A DNA stretch of 64,000 bases, from assembly GCA_015060005.1 (NCBI GenBank), contig SUZI01000004.1, positions 51,580 through 115,579 of the forward strand. Reading direction: 5' to 3'. The notes under the pieces were generated by a model. It did not search any database, was not told the DNA's origin, and saw nothing but the letters and a program-made list of their open reading frames with translations. Below are positions 17,496 through 26,361 of this stretch, piece after piece (position 1 is the stretch's first letter; the number at the start of each line of letters is the position of its first letter). A program made the position numbers and the translations under genes. This stretch comes from Rikenellaceae bacterium. GTDB lineage: Bacteria; Bacteroidota; Bacteroidia; Bacteroidales; Rikenellaceae.

Positions 17496-18515
17496 ATGAA
17501 GAAGATAATTAGTTTTATAGCATTGGCGGTGATGGTGCTGGGCGGAGTGGCTCAGGTGGAGGCTGCCAAGAAAGATGTGAAGGTCATTTCGTTCAACATC
17601 ACTGTAAGTAACTCGAACGAGGAAAATATGTGGGAGCAGCGTCGACACGCTGTGGTGAATATGATTCACGAAGAGCGTCCCGACGTAGTGGGTATGCAGG
17701 AGGCAACGGTATTTCAGCTTAAGCAGTTAGAGCTGCTGCTCGACAGATATGAGCTCTACTACGTGGCACGTGGCGGAAACAACAGCCCTAACGAGTGCAC
17801 AGCAATAGCAGTAAACACCCGCACATTGGAGATTGTAGACAAGGGTACATTCTGGCTCTCGCCAACACCCGACACCCCATCACGCAGCTGGAGCGACGAG
17901 AAGACAACACAGCTCGAACTCTACTTGGGCGGCAAAGACTCGCAGAAGTATAACCGTACCTGCTCGTGGGTGAAGGTACGTCGCAAGGCTGACAGAAAGG
18001 AGTTTCTGCTCTTCAACACTCACCTCGAGTTCGGATATCACGCAATGCACGGAGCATATCCCGAGGAGCTCGGTCTGATGGGACAGACAGCACGCGAGAA
18101 GGGCGTGGCTCTCATCGCAGAGAAGATACAGGCGATGGTTGGCAAGAAGCAGGCTGTGATATTCTGCGGCGATATGAACCAGGTCATTGGCGACAAGTGC
18201 TTCCAGCCACTGTGGGATATGGGTATGATAGATGGTCGTGCCGCAGCGAAAAAATATACCAGCGAGGCTAACCGCAACAGCGTAACGTGGAATGGCTTTA
18301 AGTTCTCCGCTCCCGATAAGGCTCCTACCCAGGAGTCAGAGGAGAAGGCTCAGGGATATGGTAACTTCTTTATGATTGACCACTTCTTCATCAAGAATTG
18401 TAAGGCTCGCGAGTACCGCACACTGCGTGATAAGCGTTATAAGAATGAGCCTATGCCTGCCGACCAGGCATATATGTCGGACCACTACCCTGTGATGCTG
18501 ACGGTGAGATTCTAA
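17496..18515 (+). CDS. Secreted endonuclease/exonuclease/phosphatase (EEP) family protein
   Basis: 339 residues with a signal peptide (about 1-23, ending QVEAAK). EEP-fold catalytic motifs appear in order: FNITVSN, GMQEAT (metal-binding Glu), FNTHLEFG, CGDMNQ and SDHYPVML (catalytic His). The family includes DNases, sphingomyelinases and phosphodiesterases; no substrate can be assigned. Export suggests use on extracellular or periplasmic phosphoesters. The gene starts 37 bp after guaA with no promoter or terminator between, so co-transcription with guaA is likely. A terminator follows at 18547. Confidence 0.85.
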   Translation: MKKIISFIALAVMVLGGVAQVEAAKKDVKVISFNITVSNSNEENMWEQRRHAVVNMIHEERPDVVGMQEATVFQLKQLELLLDRYELYYVARGGNNSPNECTAIAVNTRTLEIVDKGTFWLSPTPDTPSRSWSDEKTTQLELYLGGKDSQKYNRTCSWVKVRRKADRKEFLLFNTHLEFGYHAMHGAYPEELGLMGQTAREKGVALIAEKIQAMVGKKQAVIFCGDMNQVIGDKCFQPLWDMGMIDGRAAAKKYTSEANRNSVTWNGFKFSAPDKAPTQESEEKAQGYGNFFMIDHFFIKNCKAREYRTLRDKRYKNEPMPADQAYMSDHYPVMLTVRF

Positions 18516-18546
18516 AGGGAAGAGAGGTAAAGAGAATATTATAGGA

Positions 18547-18577
18547 AACGGGAGGTGTGAGCCTTCCGTTTTTTGTT
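18547..18577 (+). terminator. Rho-independent terminator after the EEP gene
   Basis: AACGGGAGG (18547-18555) pairs with CCTTCCGTT (18562-18570) with one G-U pair, followed by TTTT. Confidence 0.75.
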
Positions 18578-18591
18578 TGGGGAAAGGGGTG

Positions 18592-18638
18592 TTAAGGGTT
18601 ACTAAGGGTTGCTAAAGGTTACTAAAGGATATTAAAGT
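18592..18638 (+). repeat. 10-bp tandem array 2 (GGTTAYTAAR family)
   Basis: Units GGTTACTAAG, GGTTGCTAAA, GGTTACTAAA, GGATATTAAA, ending AAAGTAG. It lies directly after the EEP terminator, like array 1 after guaB. Confidence 0.7.
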
Positions 18639-18678
18639 AGCAAGCAGAAGAGAGTAAAATTGGGAGCGGATTTCACTT

Positions 18679-18696
18679 ACATTGTTATAACAGTGT
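18679..18696. promoter_or_regulatory. 18-bp near-perfect palindrome, possible operator
   Basis: ACATTGTTATAACAGTGT differs from its reverse complement only at one symmetric pair of positions. It lies 75 bp upstream of the -33 box of the next promoter. It has the size of a dimeric regulator site; no regulator is identified. Confidence 0.3.
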
Positions 18697-18770
18697 TAAG
18701 AACATTCCCCAATTTTAATGGGACAGTAGTGTAGGCAAAAAAGAAAATTTGAAAAAAAATGAATATTTTG

Positions 18771-18802
18771 TTGCAGCATAAGATTTTTTTTCAATATCTT
18801 TG
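18771..18802 (+). promoter_or_regulatory. Promoter of the DUF6562-like lipoprotein
   Basis: TTG (18771-18773, preceded by TTTTG), 21-bp spacer, TATCTTTG (18795-18802). Transcription should begin near 18808 and give a leader of about 170 nt that contains the G9 hairpin at 18861-18903. Confidence 0.85.
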
Positions 18803-18860
18803 TAGCACTGAAATAGCGAAAGTTAGGTAAATTATAATATTTTTTGCCCTGAGGATGTAT

Positions 18861-18903
18861 TTTACCCTCCCTCTATAGGAAAAACCTATAGGGGGGGGGT
18901 AAA
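18861..18903 (+). promoter_or_regulatory. Long 5'-leader hairpin with a run of nine G
   Basis: A 19-bp stem (18861-18879 with 18885-18903, some G-U pairs) closed by AAAAA. The 3' arm contains nine consecutive G at 18891-18899. It lies in the leader of the DUF6562-like lipoprotein, 77 bp before its ATG. There is no T tract directly after it, so it is not a standard terminator. Change in the G-run length would alter the stem. Confidence 0.65.
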
Positions 18904-18979
18904 TTCGTAAATGGAATTTATGTAAAAACTCAGGCTTGAACTCGCATTTTACCGAAGGTGCAACTTAAATTATTAAAAT

Positions 18980-20782
18980 ATGAAAAACATCCTTTTAGTT
19001 GCTGTAGCAGCAATGGGATTGCTACTAACAGCCTGCTCAAAGAATGAGGCTACCCTGCCCGCAACAAAGCACTCCATCGCAACATTTGCTATTGCGACTC
19101 CTGAGCTATCGACACGTGCACAAGGAGATGGCAAGACAGCTACTATTCTGAAGTATGCTGTTTACAACCGCAATGACAATACCCTATTATTCAAAGGAAC
19201 AGAGAGTTTGTCCAACCTGAGTGCAATCGTCGAGATTCCTTTCGTAAACGGTATGACATACGATGTTCTTTTCTGGGCAGAAGCGGAGGCTTCCCCATAC
19301 ACCGTTAACTGGGAAGAAAAGATAGTTCGCTATACTGATGTAGAAGAGTTGAAATCCAACAACGAGGCTTACGACGCATTTTACGCCTTTGTGGATGACA
19401 TACCTATGATTGAAGGAGATGTAACAAAGAAGGTCGTTATGAAGCGTCCATTCGCACAGCTCAACATCTTAGCGAAAGATGGTGCCAAGGCAGCCCAGTC
19501 GGATATCGTGATTAATAAGACACAGGTTGTGGTTACGGGCTGCTACTCGGGTTTCAATTTGGCGGAGCACGAAGGACTCGACAAGGGAACATATACATTC
19601 GGAGCTGCGGCAATAAATTCAACACCCGACGATGACGGAGTGCAGACTTTAGCCGTAAACTACCTCTTCTCTGCAAAGGAGGAGTCTGCGGTCGATGTAG
19701 AGTTTACATATACATACGAAGAAGCATCTGCTGGCAATAAAGGTTTGACCTTATCGTACAACGATATACCTATTCAGCAGAATTATCGTACCAATGTCAT
19801 CGGCAACATACTGACAAGCATAGGTCAGTTCCTGATTGAGATTGATGCCTGCTTCGAAGACGAATACAACCTATGGGGTGGCTTTAACGGCATTTATACT
19901 GATGAGGCTCTGGCTGGTCAGACCATAGAAATCACAGAGAGCTGGCTCATAAAGGACGGCTACATCATCGACCCTATGCCCGAAAATTGGACTGCTGAAA
20001 GTATGTATTTTTACAGCAAAGCATACGCAATCGATGGCTTGAACAATACAATCACATTTGAGCCTAACGGATACCGTTCAGTGGCGAAGAACACCTTTGC
20101 CGCAGCCGACAGTGAGTTGGTAACAGTTAAGAATTTATCATTTGCAGGCGAACACTTTGGCGTATTTGGTGGAGTATACGGTGGCGTCAAAGGTCGCAAC
20201 AATTATAACACTCTGTTCGAGAATGTGAATATCATAGAAAACGGAATCTATTGTTATAATGATGCAGGTAATATTCCAATGTCAGCTTTTTCAAACCTCG
20301 GAACGGCAACACTGAAGAACTGTACAATAACCGGCACATATTGGGTTGGAGCAGAAAAAGACAAAAATGTCAACGCCCAGAAATGCTATAACACATTTGG
20401 AATTTACGACATATTTGTACCAAATAATAAACTAACCAAACTTATTAGTTGTAGGATAGGTAGCATATATGTCAATAATCACGGTCAATTGAGAATTGAG
20501 GGAGAATCCAATATTGACACAGTGTATGCAACAGCTCTCGTAAATGGAACTGTTACGTTAGTAGACAACGGAGCCAAGGTTACATTGCTTGATGTAAACG
20601 AACTTAGTGCTTCATACGCTCCTACTGTTACTATTAAGGCAGGAGCAACCGTTGAGACACTGCAACTTAACTCAATACACAAGACTAATAAAATAACGAT
20701 TGAGGATGGTGCAAATATCACCAGAATCATTCATAAGGGCGTAGAGTATAATTCAATAGCAGAGTTCAAGGCTTCACTATAA
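18980..20782 (+). CDS. DUF6562-like surface lipoprotein with C-terminal beta-helix-like region
   Basis: 600 residues. Lipoprotein signal with LLLTAC (Cys19). The N-terminal 280 residues resemble the DUF6562/fimbrillin-like fold: LSTRAQ (Arg46-Ala47), then TYDVLFWAEAE, PFAQLNILAKD and YLFSAKE. The second half contains short Asn- and Thr-rich strand repeats (LKNCTITGTYWVG, NNTITFEP, LISCRIGSIYVNN) typical of a right-handed parallel beta-helix, which may form a tip or binding domain. The TRA site 27 residues after the lipidated Cys matches proteins in the fimbrial operon at 54-64 kb, suggesting a stand-alone fimbrial or surface adhesin component. Expression may be modulated by the leader hairpin. 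Domain name is from family recall, not a search. Confidence 0.75.
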   Translation: MKNILLVAVAAMGLLLTACSKNEATLPATKHSIATFAIATPELSTRAQGDGKTATILKYAVYNRNDNTLLFKGTESLSNLSAIVEIPFVNGMTYDVLFWAEAEASPYTVNWEEKIVRYTDVEELKSNNEAYDAFYAFVDDIPMIEGDVTKKVVMKRPFAQLNILAKDGAKAAQSDIVINKTQVVVTGCYSGFNLAEHEGLDKGTYTFGAAAINSTPDDDGVQTLAVNYLFSAKEESAVDVEFTYTYEEASAGNKGLTLSYNDIPIQQNYRTNVIGNILTSIGQFLIEIDACFEDEYNLWGGFNGIYTDEALAGQTIEITESWLIKDGYIIDPMPENWTAESMYFYSKAYAIDGLNNTITFEPNGYRSVAKNTFAAADSELVTVKNLSFAGEHFGVFGGVYGGVKGRNNYNTLFENVNIIENGIYCYNDAGNIPMSAFSNLGTATLKNCTITGTYWVGAEKDKNVNAQKCYNTFGIYDIFVPNNKLTKLISCRIGSIYVNNHGQLRIEGESNIDTVYATALVNGTVTLVDNGAKVTLLDVNELSASYAPTVTIKAGATVETLQLNSIHKTNKITIEDGANITRIIHKGVEYNSIAEFKASL

Positions 20783-20962
20783 TCAGGCAGGATATTCTGC
20801 CGTCAGCAAGAGGTCATAAAGAACTGAAATAATTTTCTACCAAGATAGACTTGCACTCTTTGGCGAGAGTGCAAGTTACAAAGGGAGAAATATCGCGAAC
20901 AGACACATTACCCCATAAAAAAAACTTCGACAAGAAGCTTTTCATAATTAATTAATTGGGTG

Positions 20963-20996
20963 CTGCACTTCCTTGCGTGGAGGTGCAGTATTTTTT
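20963..20996 (+). terminator. Rho-independent terminator
   Basis: CTGCACTTCC (20963-20972) pairs with GGAGGTGCAG (20979-20988), followed by TATTTTTT. It probably ends the DUF6562-like transcript. A second strong hairpin without a T tract lies upstream at 20850-20875 (CTTGCACTCT/AGAGTGCAAG). Confidence 0.7.
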
Positions 20997-21060
20997 CAAT
21001 CAACAGAGAGATTCTCTTATGCAGAGTTAGAGGAGACAAGGGTATCAAGAGGGGACTGAA

Positions 21061-21104
21061 GGTTACTAAGGGTTACTAAGGGTTGCTAAAGGTTATTAAA
21101 GTCT
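21061..21104 (+). repeat. 10-bp tandem array 3 (GGTTAYTAAR family)
   Basis: Units GGTTACTAAG, GGTTACTAAG, GGTTGCTAAA, GGTTATTAAA, ending GTCT. It lies between the terminator at 20963 and the promoter of the phosphate transporter in the 448-bp gap 20783-21230. Confidence 0.75.
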
Positions 21105-21172
21105 GGGGCGGAGGTAATATTAACTTTACGTTAAGAGTTGGGCGATAGGTTTCATAATATTGGTCTTTTTCG

Positions 21173-21180
21173 TACCTTTG
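21173..21180 (+). promoter_or_regulatory. -7 element of the PiT transporter promoter
   Basis: TACCTTTG matches TAnnTTTG. The -33 region at the right spacing is weak (TTTC). Transcription should begin near 21187, giving a leader of about 45 nt. Confidence 0.55.
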
Positions 21181-21230
21181 GAACACAAACTGTCCCTAAC
21201 TGAACCACGGGTAAGGGCAAAACTTATTTT

Positions 21231-23453
21231 ATGGAGACATTATATATGGCAATGTTAGCCACTCTTGCTATCCTGGCGGTGAGTGGCTTGTATGTCGGTG
21301 TTACAAATGACGCCGTAAACTTTCTCAACGCTGCGATAGGCTCTAAAGCGGCTAAACTCAAAGTAATTCTTCTGGTAGCGTCGGTAGGTATCATACTCGG
21401 TGTGATATCTTCATCGGGTATGATGGAGGTGGCACGAAGTGGTATGTTCCACCCTACGATGTTCTCGTTCCACGAGGTGATGATACTCTATGTGAGTGTG
21501 ATGATGGCAAATGTCATCCTGCTCGACATATACAACTCGTTGGGACTCCCTACATCGACAACCGTAGCTTTAGTATTCAGCCTCTTAGGTGCTGCAATAG
21601 CGGTAGCCATATATAAGATAACCAACACACCCGACTTGGGTATTGCCGACTTGGGCTCATATCTGAACACAGCACGTGCGATGGGTGTAATCACGGCTAT
21701 CCTGCTCTCGGTAATCATCGCATTCGTATTCGGTACTATCGTGATGTGGTTCTCACGTCTGCTCTTCTCGTTCCGCTATATGGCGATATTCCGTAAAACA
21801 GGTGCTCTGTGGTGCGGTGCTTCGTTCACAGCTATCGTATATTTTGCGGTATTCAAGGCTCTGAAAGGCGTGTTAGCCGACACGGCTTTTGTGGCGTGGG
21901 TGAACGAAAATATGCTCCTGGCGGTGGTGATATGCTGGGTGGCGTGCTCGGCACTGATGGCATTCCTGCAGATGTTCCGCATAAACATACTACGCATAAA
22001 CATCCTCTCGGGAACATTCGCCCTTGCATTGGCTTTTGCGGGTAACGACTTGGTGAACTTTATCGGTGTGCCATTGGCAGGACTGGATGCCTACAACGCA
22101 GTAGATGGCGACTTCGCAATGGGGTCGATGGCGGCATTGGAGGGTGAGAGCAAGGCTCAGTTTGGATGGCTGATACTCTCGGGCGTGATAATGGTGCTGA
22201 CACTATGGACATCGACAAAGTCGCTCAACGTATCGAAGACCGAGACATCGCTCGCAGGTAAGGGCGACGAGGCAGATAACATTGAGTATAACTCAAATAT
22301 ATTCTCTCGCTCGATAGTACGTGCGTCGATAAAGATATCGCATTTCTTGGATAGGGTAACGCCAAAGTCGGTGCAGAAGTTTGTCGAGAAGCGTTTTGAG
22401 TATGAGGATGTGGAGCACACAGGAGCTCCTTACGATATGATTCGTGCGGTGGTAAACCTCACAACAGCAGCCCTGCTCATATCGGTGGGTACATCGCTCA
22501 AGTTGCCTCTCTCAACAACATACGTATGTTTTATGGTGGCAATGGGTTCGTCGCTCGCAGATAAGGCGTGGGGACGCGAGAGTGCCGTATACCGTATCAC
22601 TGGTGTGATGACGGTGGTGATGGGATGGTTTGTAACAGGTATCGGTGCATTCCTCATAGCAATAGTCGTAGGTGCAATACTTATGTGGGGCGGAACGATA
22701 GCCTTCATCGTAACAACGATAGCTTGTATGTGGATGCTCATAAAGAGTAACTTTATAAACTCTCACAAGGCTGACGCTATGCCTGAGGAGGCGACAGAAG
22801 AGGACTCAATAGAGCGAGTGATAGATGAGGTATGTAAGATGATGAAGCTCTCGACAAATATCTATGACCGCACGATGGTGGCTGTTCTGAAGGAGGACCG
22901 TAAGGCACTCAAGGAGTTAGTACGCGAGTCGACAGAGTGCTACGAGCACACCAACAAGCTGAAGTACTCTATTATGCCGGCACTGAGAAAGATGAAGTCG
23001 TCGAGTGTCGAGGTGTCGCTCTACTATGTGCAGGTGGTGGACTACTTGAGTGAGATAACAAAAGCCATACTCCACATCACACGTCCTGCATTTGAACACA
23101 TAGACAACAACCACAAGGGACTATCGCAGGAGCAGGTGGATGACCTGATGCGTATCAACGACGCTGTGGCAGAGATTTACGGTATGATAAACCGTATGCT
23201 GGTAACGAATGACTTCCGCGATATTGATGACGTACTGACTCTGCGTGATGAGCTCTTCGAGCATATAGCCGAGACAACGAAGTCGGAGTTGCAGCGTATA
23301 ACAGCAGGCGAGGGTAACACCAAGGCAAGTATGTTCTACCTCACAGCGATGAGCGAGACGAAGACTATGGTGCTCCAGGCACGTAACCTGCTGAAGTCGC
23401 AGCGTTACTTCCTCGAACACGCAGGAGTGAGCAAACCAAAGTATAATATGTAA
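21231..23453 (+). CDS. pit: PiT-family inorganic phosphate transporter with PhoU-like C-terminal domain
   Basis: 740 residues. Two inverted PiT signatures are visible: GVTNDAVNFLNAAIGS near residue 25 and FAGNDLVNFIGVPLAG near 270. About 10-12 membrane helices occupy residues 1-505. The last 220 residues are soluble and helical with a PhoU-like pattern (ERVIDEVCKMMKLSTNIYDR, then YVQVVDYLSEITKAILHI), a fusion seen in Bacteroidales PiT proteins. It should import phosphate by coupling to the cation gradient, with the PhoU-like part perhaps gating it. A lipoprotein gene follows 11 bp later. Confidence 0.93.
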   Translation: METLYMAMLATLAILAVSGLYVGVTNDAVNFLNAAIGSKAAKLKVILLVASVGIILGVISSSGMMEVARSGMFHPTMFSFHEVMILYVSVMMANVILLDIYNSLGLPTSTTVALVFSLLGAAIAVAIYKITNTPDLGIADLGSYLNTARAMGVITAILLSVIIAFVFGTIVMWFSRLLFSFRYMAIFRKTGALWCGASFTAIVYFAVFKALKGVLADTAFVAWVNENMLLAVVICWVACSALMAFLQMFRINILRINILSGTFALALAFAGNDLVNFIGVPLAGLDAYNAVDGDFAMGSMAALEGESKAQFGWLILSGVIMVLTLWTSTKSLNVSKTETSLAGKGDEADNIEYNSNIFSRSIVRASIKISHFLDRVTPKSVQKFVEKRFEYEDVEHTGAPYDMIRAVVNLTTAALLISVGTSLKLPLSTTYVCFMVAMGSSLADKAWGRESAVYRITGVMTVVMGWFVTGIGAFLIAIVVGAILMWGGTIAFIVTTIACMWMLIKSNFINSHKADAMPEEATEEDSIERVIDEVCKMMKLSTNIYDRTMVAVLKEDRKALKELVRESTECYEHTNKLKYSIMPALRKMKSSSVEVSLYYVQVVDYLSEITKAILHITRPAFEHIDNNHKGLSQEQVDDLMRINDAVAEIYGMINRMLVTNDFRDIDDVLTLRDELFEHIAETTKSELQRITAGEGNTKASMFYLTAMSETKTMVLQARNLLKSQRYFLEHAGVSKPKYNM

Positions 23454-23464
23454 GAGAGGTATAT

Positions 23465-24355
23465 ATGAAAAGAGTCTATATCTACATCATAGCTGCCGCA
23501 GTCCTGATGGGCTGCGGTAGCCACAATAAAACCTCGCAGCAAGTAGCCGAGGTAGCAGAGCAGAGTGAGCCAAAGAGCCTCTCGGAGCGAATAGCACTCC
23601 TGCAGCAGCAGGATATATATTTTGACGGCTGGCGGGACAGCGAGGACTCGGTATGGATGTGGCAACGCATAGACACTCTCGACCGCTTCTCAAGAGGCGA
23701 AATCGAGGAGTTTCCTGCCGAGACAGCAAAGAGCCTGCTGGGCAGCTACGCCTTCACATTGGGCGACTGCTACTCTCATAGCGGCTTTGACGACGAAGAG
23801 TACAAAGACTCGCTTATGTATGGCGAGGAGGCGTTCTACCGACTTGTGGAGATGGTGGTGGAGCTTTCGCCAAGCATAGAAGCCATAGCCGAGCGGTGCT
23901 CCGCAGACAAGGAGGTGGGAGTGCTGAACTATGACGAGTGGAGCCCAAATGCACTATACTCGTTTGTGATATACAAGAAGGGGGAGAAATTGGCAGTAGA
24001 GATGGTAGGCGAGCGTGCCACGACATATATCGAGAACATATATCCGCTGACGGATGAGGCTGGTCGCCAATACTATCTGTTATCGAACAACCTCAAACGA
24101 GAGGAGTATAAACGATATACGTATGACCCGTTCTGTCAGTATCTCTTCGAGAAGAGCGAGGAGGGATTGCAGCTGCGATGCCACATCATAGGAGAGCCTT
24201 TCTCATACAGCGACTATCAGTACATAATATTCAACCCACGCGAGCTCCGCTGGAACCACTGCTACAAAAAGGGCGACCTGTACCACGCACGCGAGGGCAG
24301 CAAGACACTTCATCTGACACTCGAGGGCGAGAATTCCCGCTTCTGGGTGGAATAA
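23465..24355 (+). CDS. Lipoprotein of unknown function downstream of the phosphate transporter
   Basis: 296 residues. Signal peptide with lipobox LMGC (Cys17), so it is membrane-anchored. The rest is soluble, Glu-, Tyr- and Ser-rich, with motifs such as LLGSYAFTLGDCYS and YEFNP-like strands near the C-terminus, but I recognise no family. The 11-bp gap after the PiT gene suggests co-transcription and perhaps a role tied to phosphate uptake or envelope stress; this is inference from position only. The frame is intact and codon use matches neighbours. Confidence 0.7.
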   Translation: MKRVYIYIIAAAVLMGCGSHNKTSQQVAEVAEQSEPKSLSERIALLQQQDIYFDGWRDSEDSVWMWQRIDTLDRFSRGEIEEFPAETAKSLLGSYAFTLGDCYSHSGFDDEEYKDSLMYGEEAFYRLVEMVVELSPSIEAIAERCSADKEVGVLNYDEWSPNALYSFVIYKKGEKLAVEMVGERATTYIENIYPLTDEAGRQYYLLSNNLKREEYKRYTYDPFCQYLFEKSEEGLQLRCHIIGEPFSYSDYQYIIFNPRELRWNHCYKKGDLYHAREGSKTLHLTLEGENSRFWVE

Positions 24356-24376
24356 AAGAGGTGTCGGGCAGAGGGA

Positions 24377-24410
24377 TTTTGTGGTAATTCAAAATAAAGT
24401 TGTACCTTTG
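24377..24410 (+). promoter_or_regulatory. Promoter of the AspT/YidE-type transporter
   Basis: TTTTG (24377-24381), 21-bp spacer, TACCTTTG (24403-24410). Transcription should begin near 24416. This supports the ATG at 24487 over the GTG at 24436, although both are downstream. Confidence 0.8.
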
Positions 24411-24486
24411 CCGCCGGTTAGGTTAGTTATATGGAGTGCGACAACAGCCGCTCGGCGTGCCACGCTCCTCGGTTAAAAGATTTTCT

Positions 24487-26169
24487 ATGGAGTTTATTAA
24501 GGAGTTGCTCTGTGGCAACGAGGCTATGTGGAGTGGCGGCATCGCCCACTCGATGCTCATCTTGGCCTTAGTAATATCGTTCGGCGTGATGCTGGGTAAA
24601 GCCAAGGTGGCTGGTGTGTCGTTAGGCGTAACGGGAATTCTGTTTGTGGGTATCATATTCTCACACTTCGGAATGACGATAGATGCCGACCTGATGCACT
24701 TTATGAAGGAGTTTGGACTCATACTCTTCGTATATTCGATAGGTCTGCAGGTGGGGCCTGGCTTCTTCTCATCGTTCCGCGAGGGAGGCGTGAGACTCAA
24801 CCAGCTCGCAATAATAGTGGTACTGCTCGGCGTGGCAACAACGGTGGCACTATACTACATAACAGGGCTGCCCATAACGACAATGGTCGGCGTGATGTCG
24901 GGTGCAGTAACAAACACCCCTGGTCTGGGTGCGGCACAGCAGGCTTACGGCGACATACACGAGGGAGCACAGGCTGCCGACATAGCGACAGGATACGCAG
25001 TGGCATATCCGTTAGGTGTGATAGGTGCGATACTCACATTGCTCCTGCTGCGTTACCTGCTCCGCATAGATACCAAAAAGGAGGAGGCGGAGGCTACAAT
25101 AGGTGCCGACGCACATCGCAACACATCGACCCTACGCACATCGATACGCATAGCAAACAAAGCCATAGACGGAAAGAGTGTCGAGGAGCTGCACCGCCTG
25201 CTGCGTGGCGAGTTTGTCGTGTCGCGAATATCACGAGCAGGGGCTGAGCCAGAGCTGGCAAATGCCGCAACGATAATGCACGAAGGCGACTGCGTGCTGG
25301 TGGTATCACAGGCTGCCGACAAAGATGCGATAGTGGCTATGCTCGGCGAGGAGATAACGATGAACTGGCACGACATATCGAAAGATATGATTTCACGCCG
25401 AATACTGATAACAAAGCCCGAGCTAAACGGTAAACGTCTGTCGGATTTGCACATACGTGCGGCGTGTGGCGTAACGATAACACGTGTAAACCGTGCAGGA
25501 ATTGACCTGGTGGCAGCAGGTAACCTCCAGCTGCAGTTAGGCGACAGGGTAACGGTAGTAGGACCAGAGCTCTCGGTGATGCAGGCAGAGCAGCGTTTCG
25601 GTAACTCGCTGAAGCGACTGCGTCATCCAAACCTCATACCGATATTTGTCGGCATAGCGTTGGGTGTGATACTCGGAAGCATATCGTTCCACCTGCCAGG
25701 AATACCTCAGCCCGTGAAGCTCGGATTGGCAGGAGGTCCACTCATTGTGGCTCTGCTCATAGGTCGCTATGGTCCTCACTACAAGATGGTTACATACACC
25801 ACGATGAGTGCTAACCTGATGTTGCGTGAGGTCGGCATATCGCTCTTCTTGGCAGCGGTGGGATTAGGTGCCGGCGAGGGATTTGTCGCAACAGTCGTAG
25901 GTGGCGGATATATGTGGATTCTCTATGGTGCGTTGATAACCATCGTGCCACTGCTGCTGGCAGGAATAATAGGTAAGCGTCTGTTCGGAATAAACTACTA
26001 CACGCTGACGGGTGTCTTGTCGGGAGCCTCGACAAACCCTCCTGCTCTGGCATTCTCGTCGGAGCAGACAGCGTCGGATGCACCTTCGGTGGGATATGCT
26101 ACGGTATATCCGTTGGCGATGTTCCTCAGAGTGCTCGCAGCACAGCTGCTCATACTCTTCTTCGCATAA
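24487..26169 (+). CDS. AspT/YidE/YbjL-type putative antiporter with two RCK_C (TrkA_C) domains
   Basis: 560 residues from the ATG at 24487 (MEFIKELLCGNEAMWSGG); the frame is open to a GTG at 24436, but those 17 residues look non-coding. Two repeats of about five membrane helices flank a cytoplasmic middle with two RCK_C-like modules (about 215-300 and 305-385, HEGDCVLVVSQ and LQLGDRVTVVG). Duplicated family motifs are SGAVTNTPGLGAAQQA and SGASTNPPALAFSSE. The family includes the aspartate-alanine exchanger AspT; other members are uncharacterised, so substrate is unknown. It is followed by a terminator. Confidence 0.88.
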   Translation: MEFIKELLCGNEAMWSGGIAHSMLILALVISFGVMLGKAKVAGVSLGVTGILFVGIIFSHFGMTIDADLMHFMKEFGLILFVYSIGLQVGPGFFSSFREGGVRLNQLAIIVVLLGVATTVALYYITGLPITTMVGVMSGAVTNTPGLGAAQQAYGDIHEGAQAADIATGYAVAYPLGVIGAILTLLLLRYLLRIDTKKEEAEATIGADAHRNTSTLRTSIRIANKAIDGKSVEELHRLLRGEFVVSRISRAGAEPELANAATIMHEGDCVLVVSQAADKDAIVAMLGEEITMNWHDISKDMISRRILITKPELNGKRLSDLHIRAACGVTITRVNRAGIDLVAAGNLQLQLGDRVTVVGPELSVMQAEQRFGNSLKRLRHPNLIPIFVGIALGVILGSISFHLPGIPQPVKLGLAGGPLIVALLIGRYGPHYKMVTYTTMSANLMLREVGISLFLAAVGLGAGEGFVATVVGGGYMWILYGALITIVPLLLAGIIGKRLFGINYYTLTGVLSGASTNPPALAFSSEQTASDAPSVGYATVYPLAMFLRVLAAQLLILFFA

Positions 26170-26247
26170 GGCGAGGGGCTGAACAGAGCGAAGCCAAGCA
26201 AGGAGGCGAGGCGAAATCGCAGGAAGAGTCCGCAACAAAAACACAGA

Positions 26248-26284
26248 AAAATCTATCTCGGGCGACTGAGGTAGATTTTTTTTG
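26248..26284 (+). terminator. Rho-independent terminator after the AspT/YidE-type gene
   Basis: AAAATCTATCTC (26248-26259) pairs with GAGGTAGATTTT (26268-26279) with one U-G pair, followed by a T tract. It isolates the sigma-factor operon from readthrough. Confidence 0.8.
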
Positions 26285-26361
26285 AAAAAATATGCGGCAG
26301 TTTGTAGTTTTTTGCGTAGCTTGTGCGTCTAATTAGTGTAGTTATAACCCGAGCCTGAAGA

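Noticed and set aside
18861..18903. Leader hairpin as an intrinsic terminator or a known riboswitch
   Set aside because: No T tract follows the stem, and no conserved riboswitch core was recognised.
24436..24486. N-terminal extension of the AspT/YidE-type protein from a GTG
   Set aside because: The 17 extra residues are not hydrophobic or conserved-looking, and the ATG at 24487 gives a normal start for the family.
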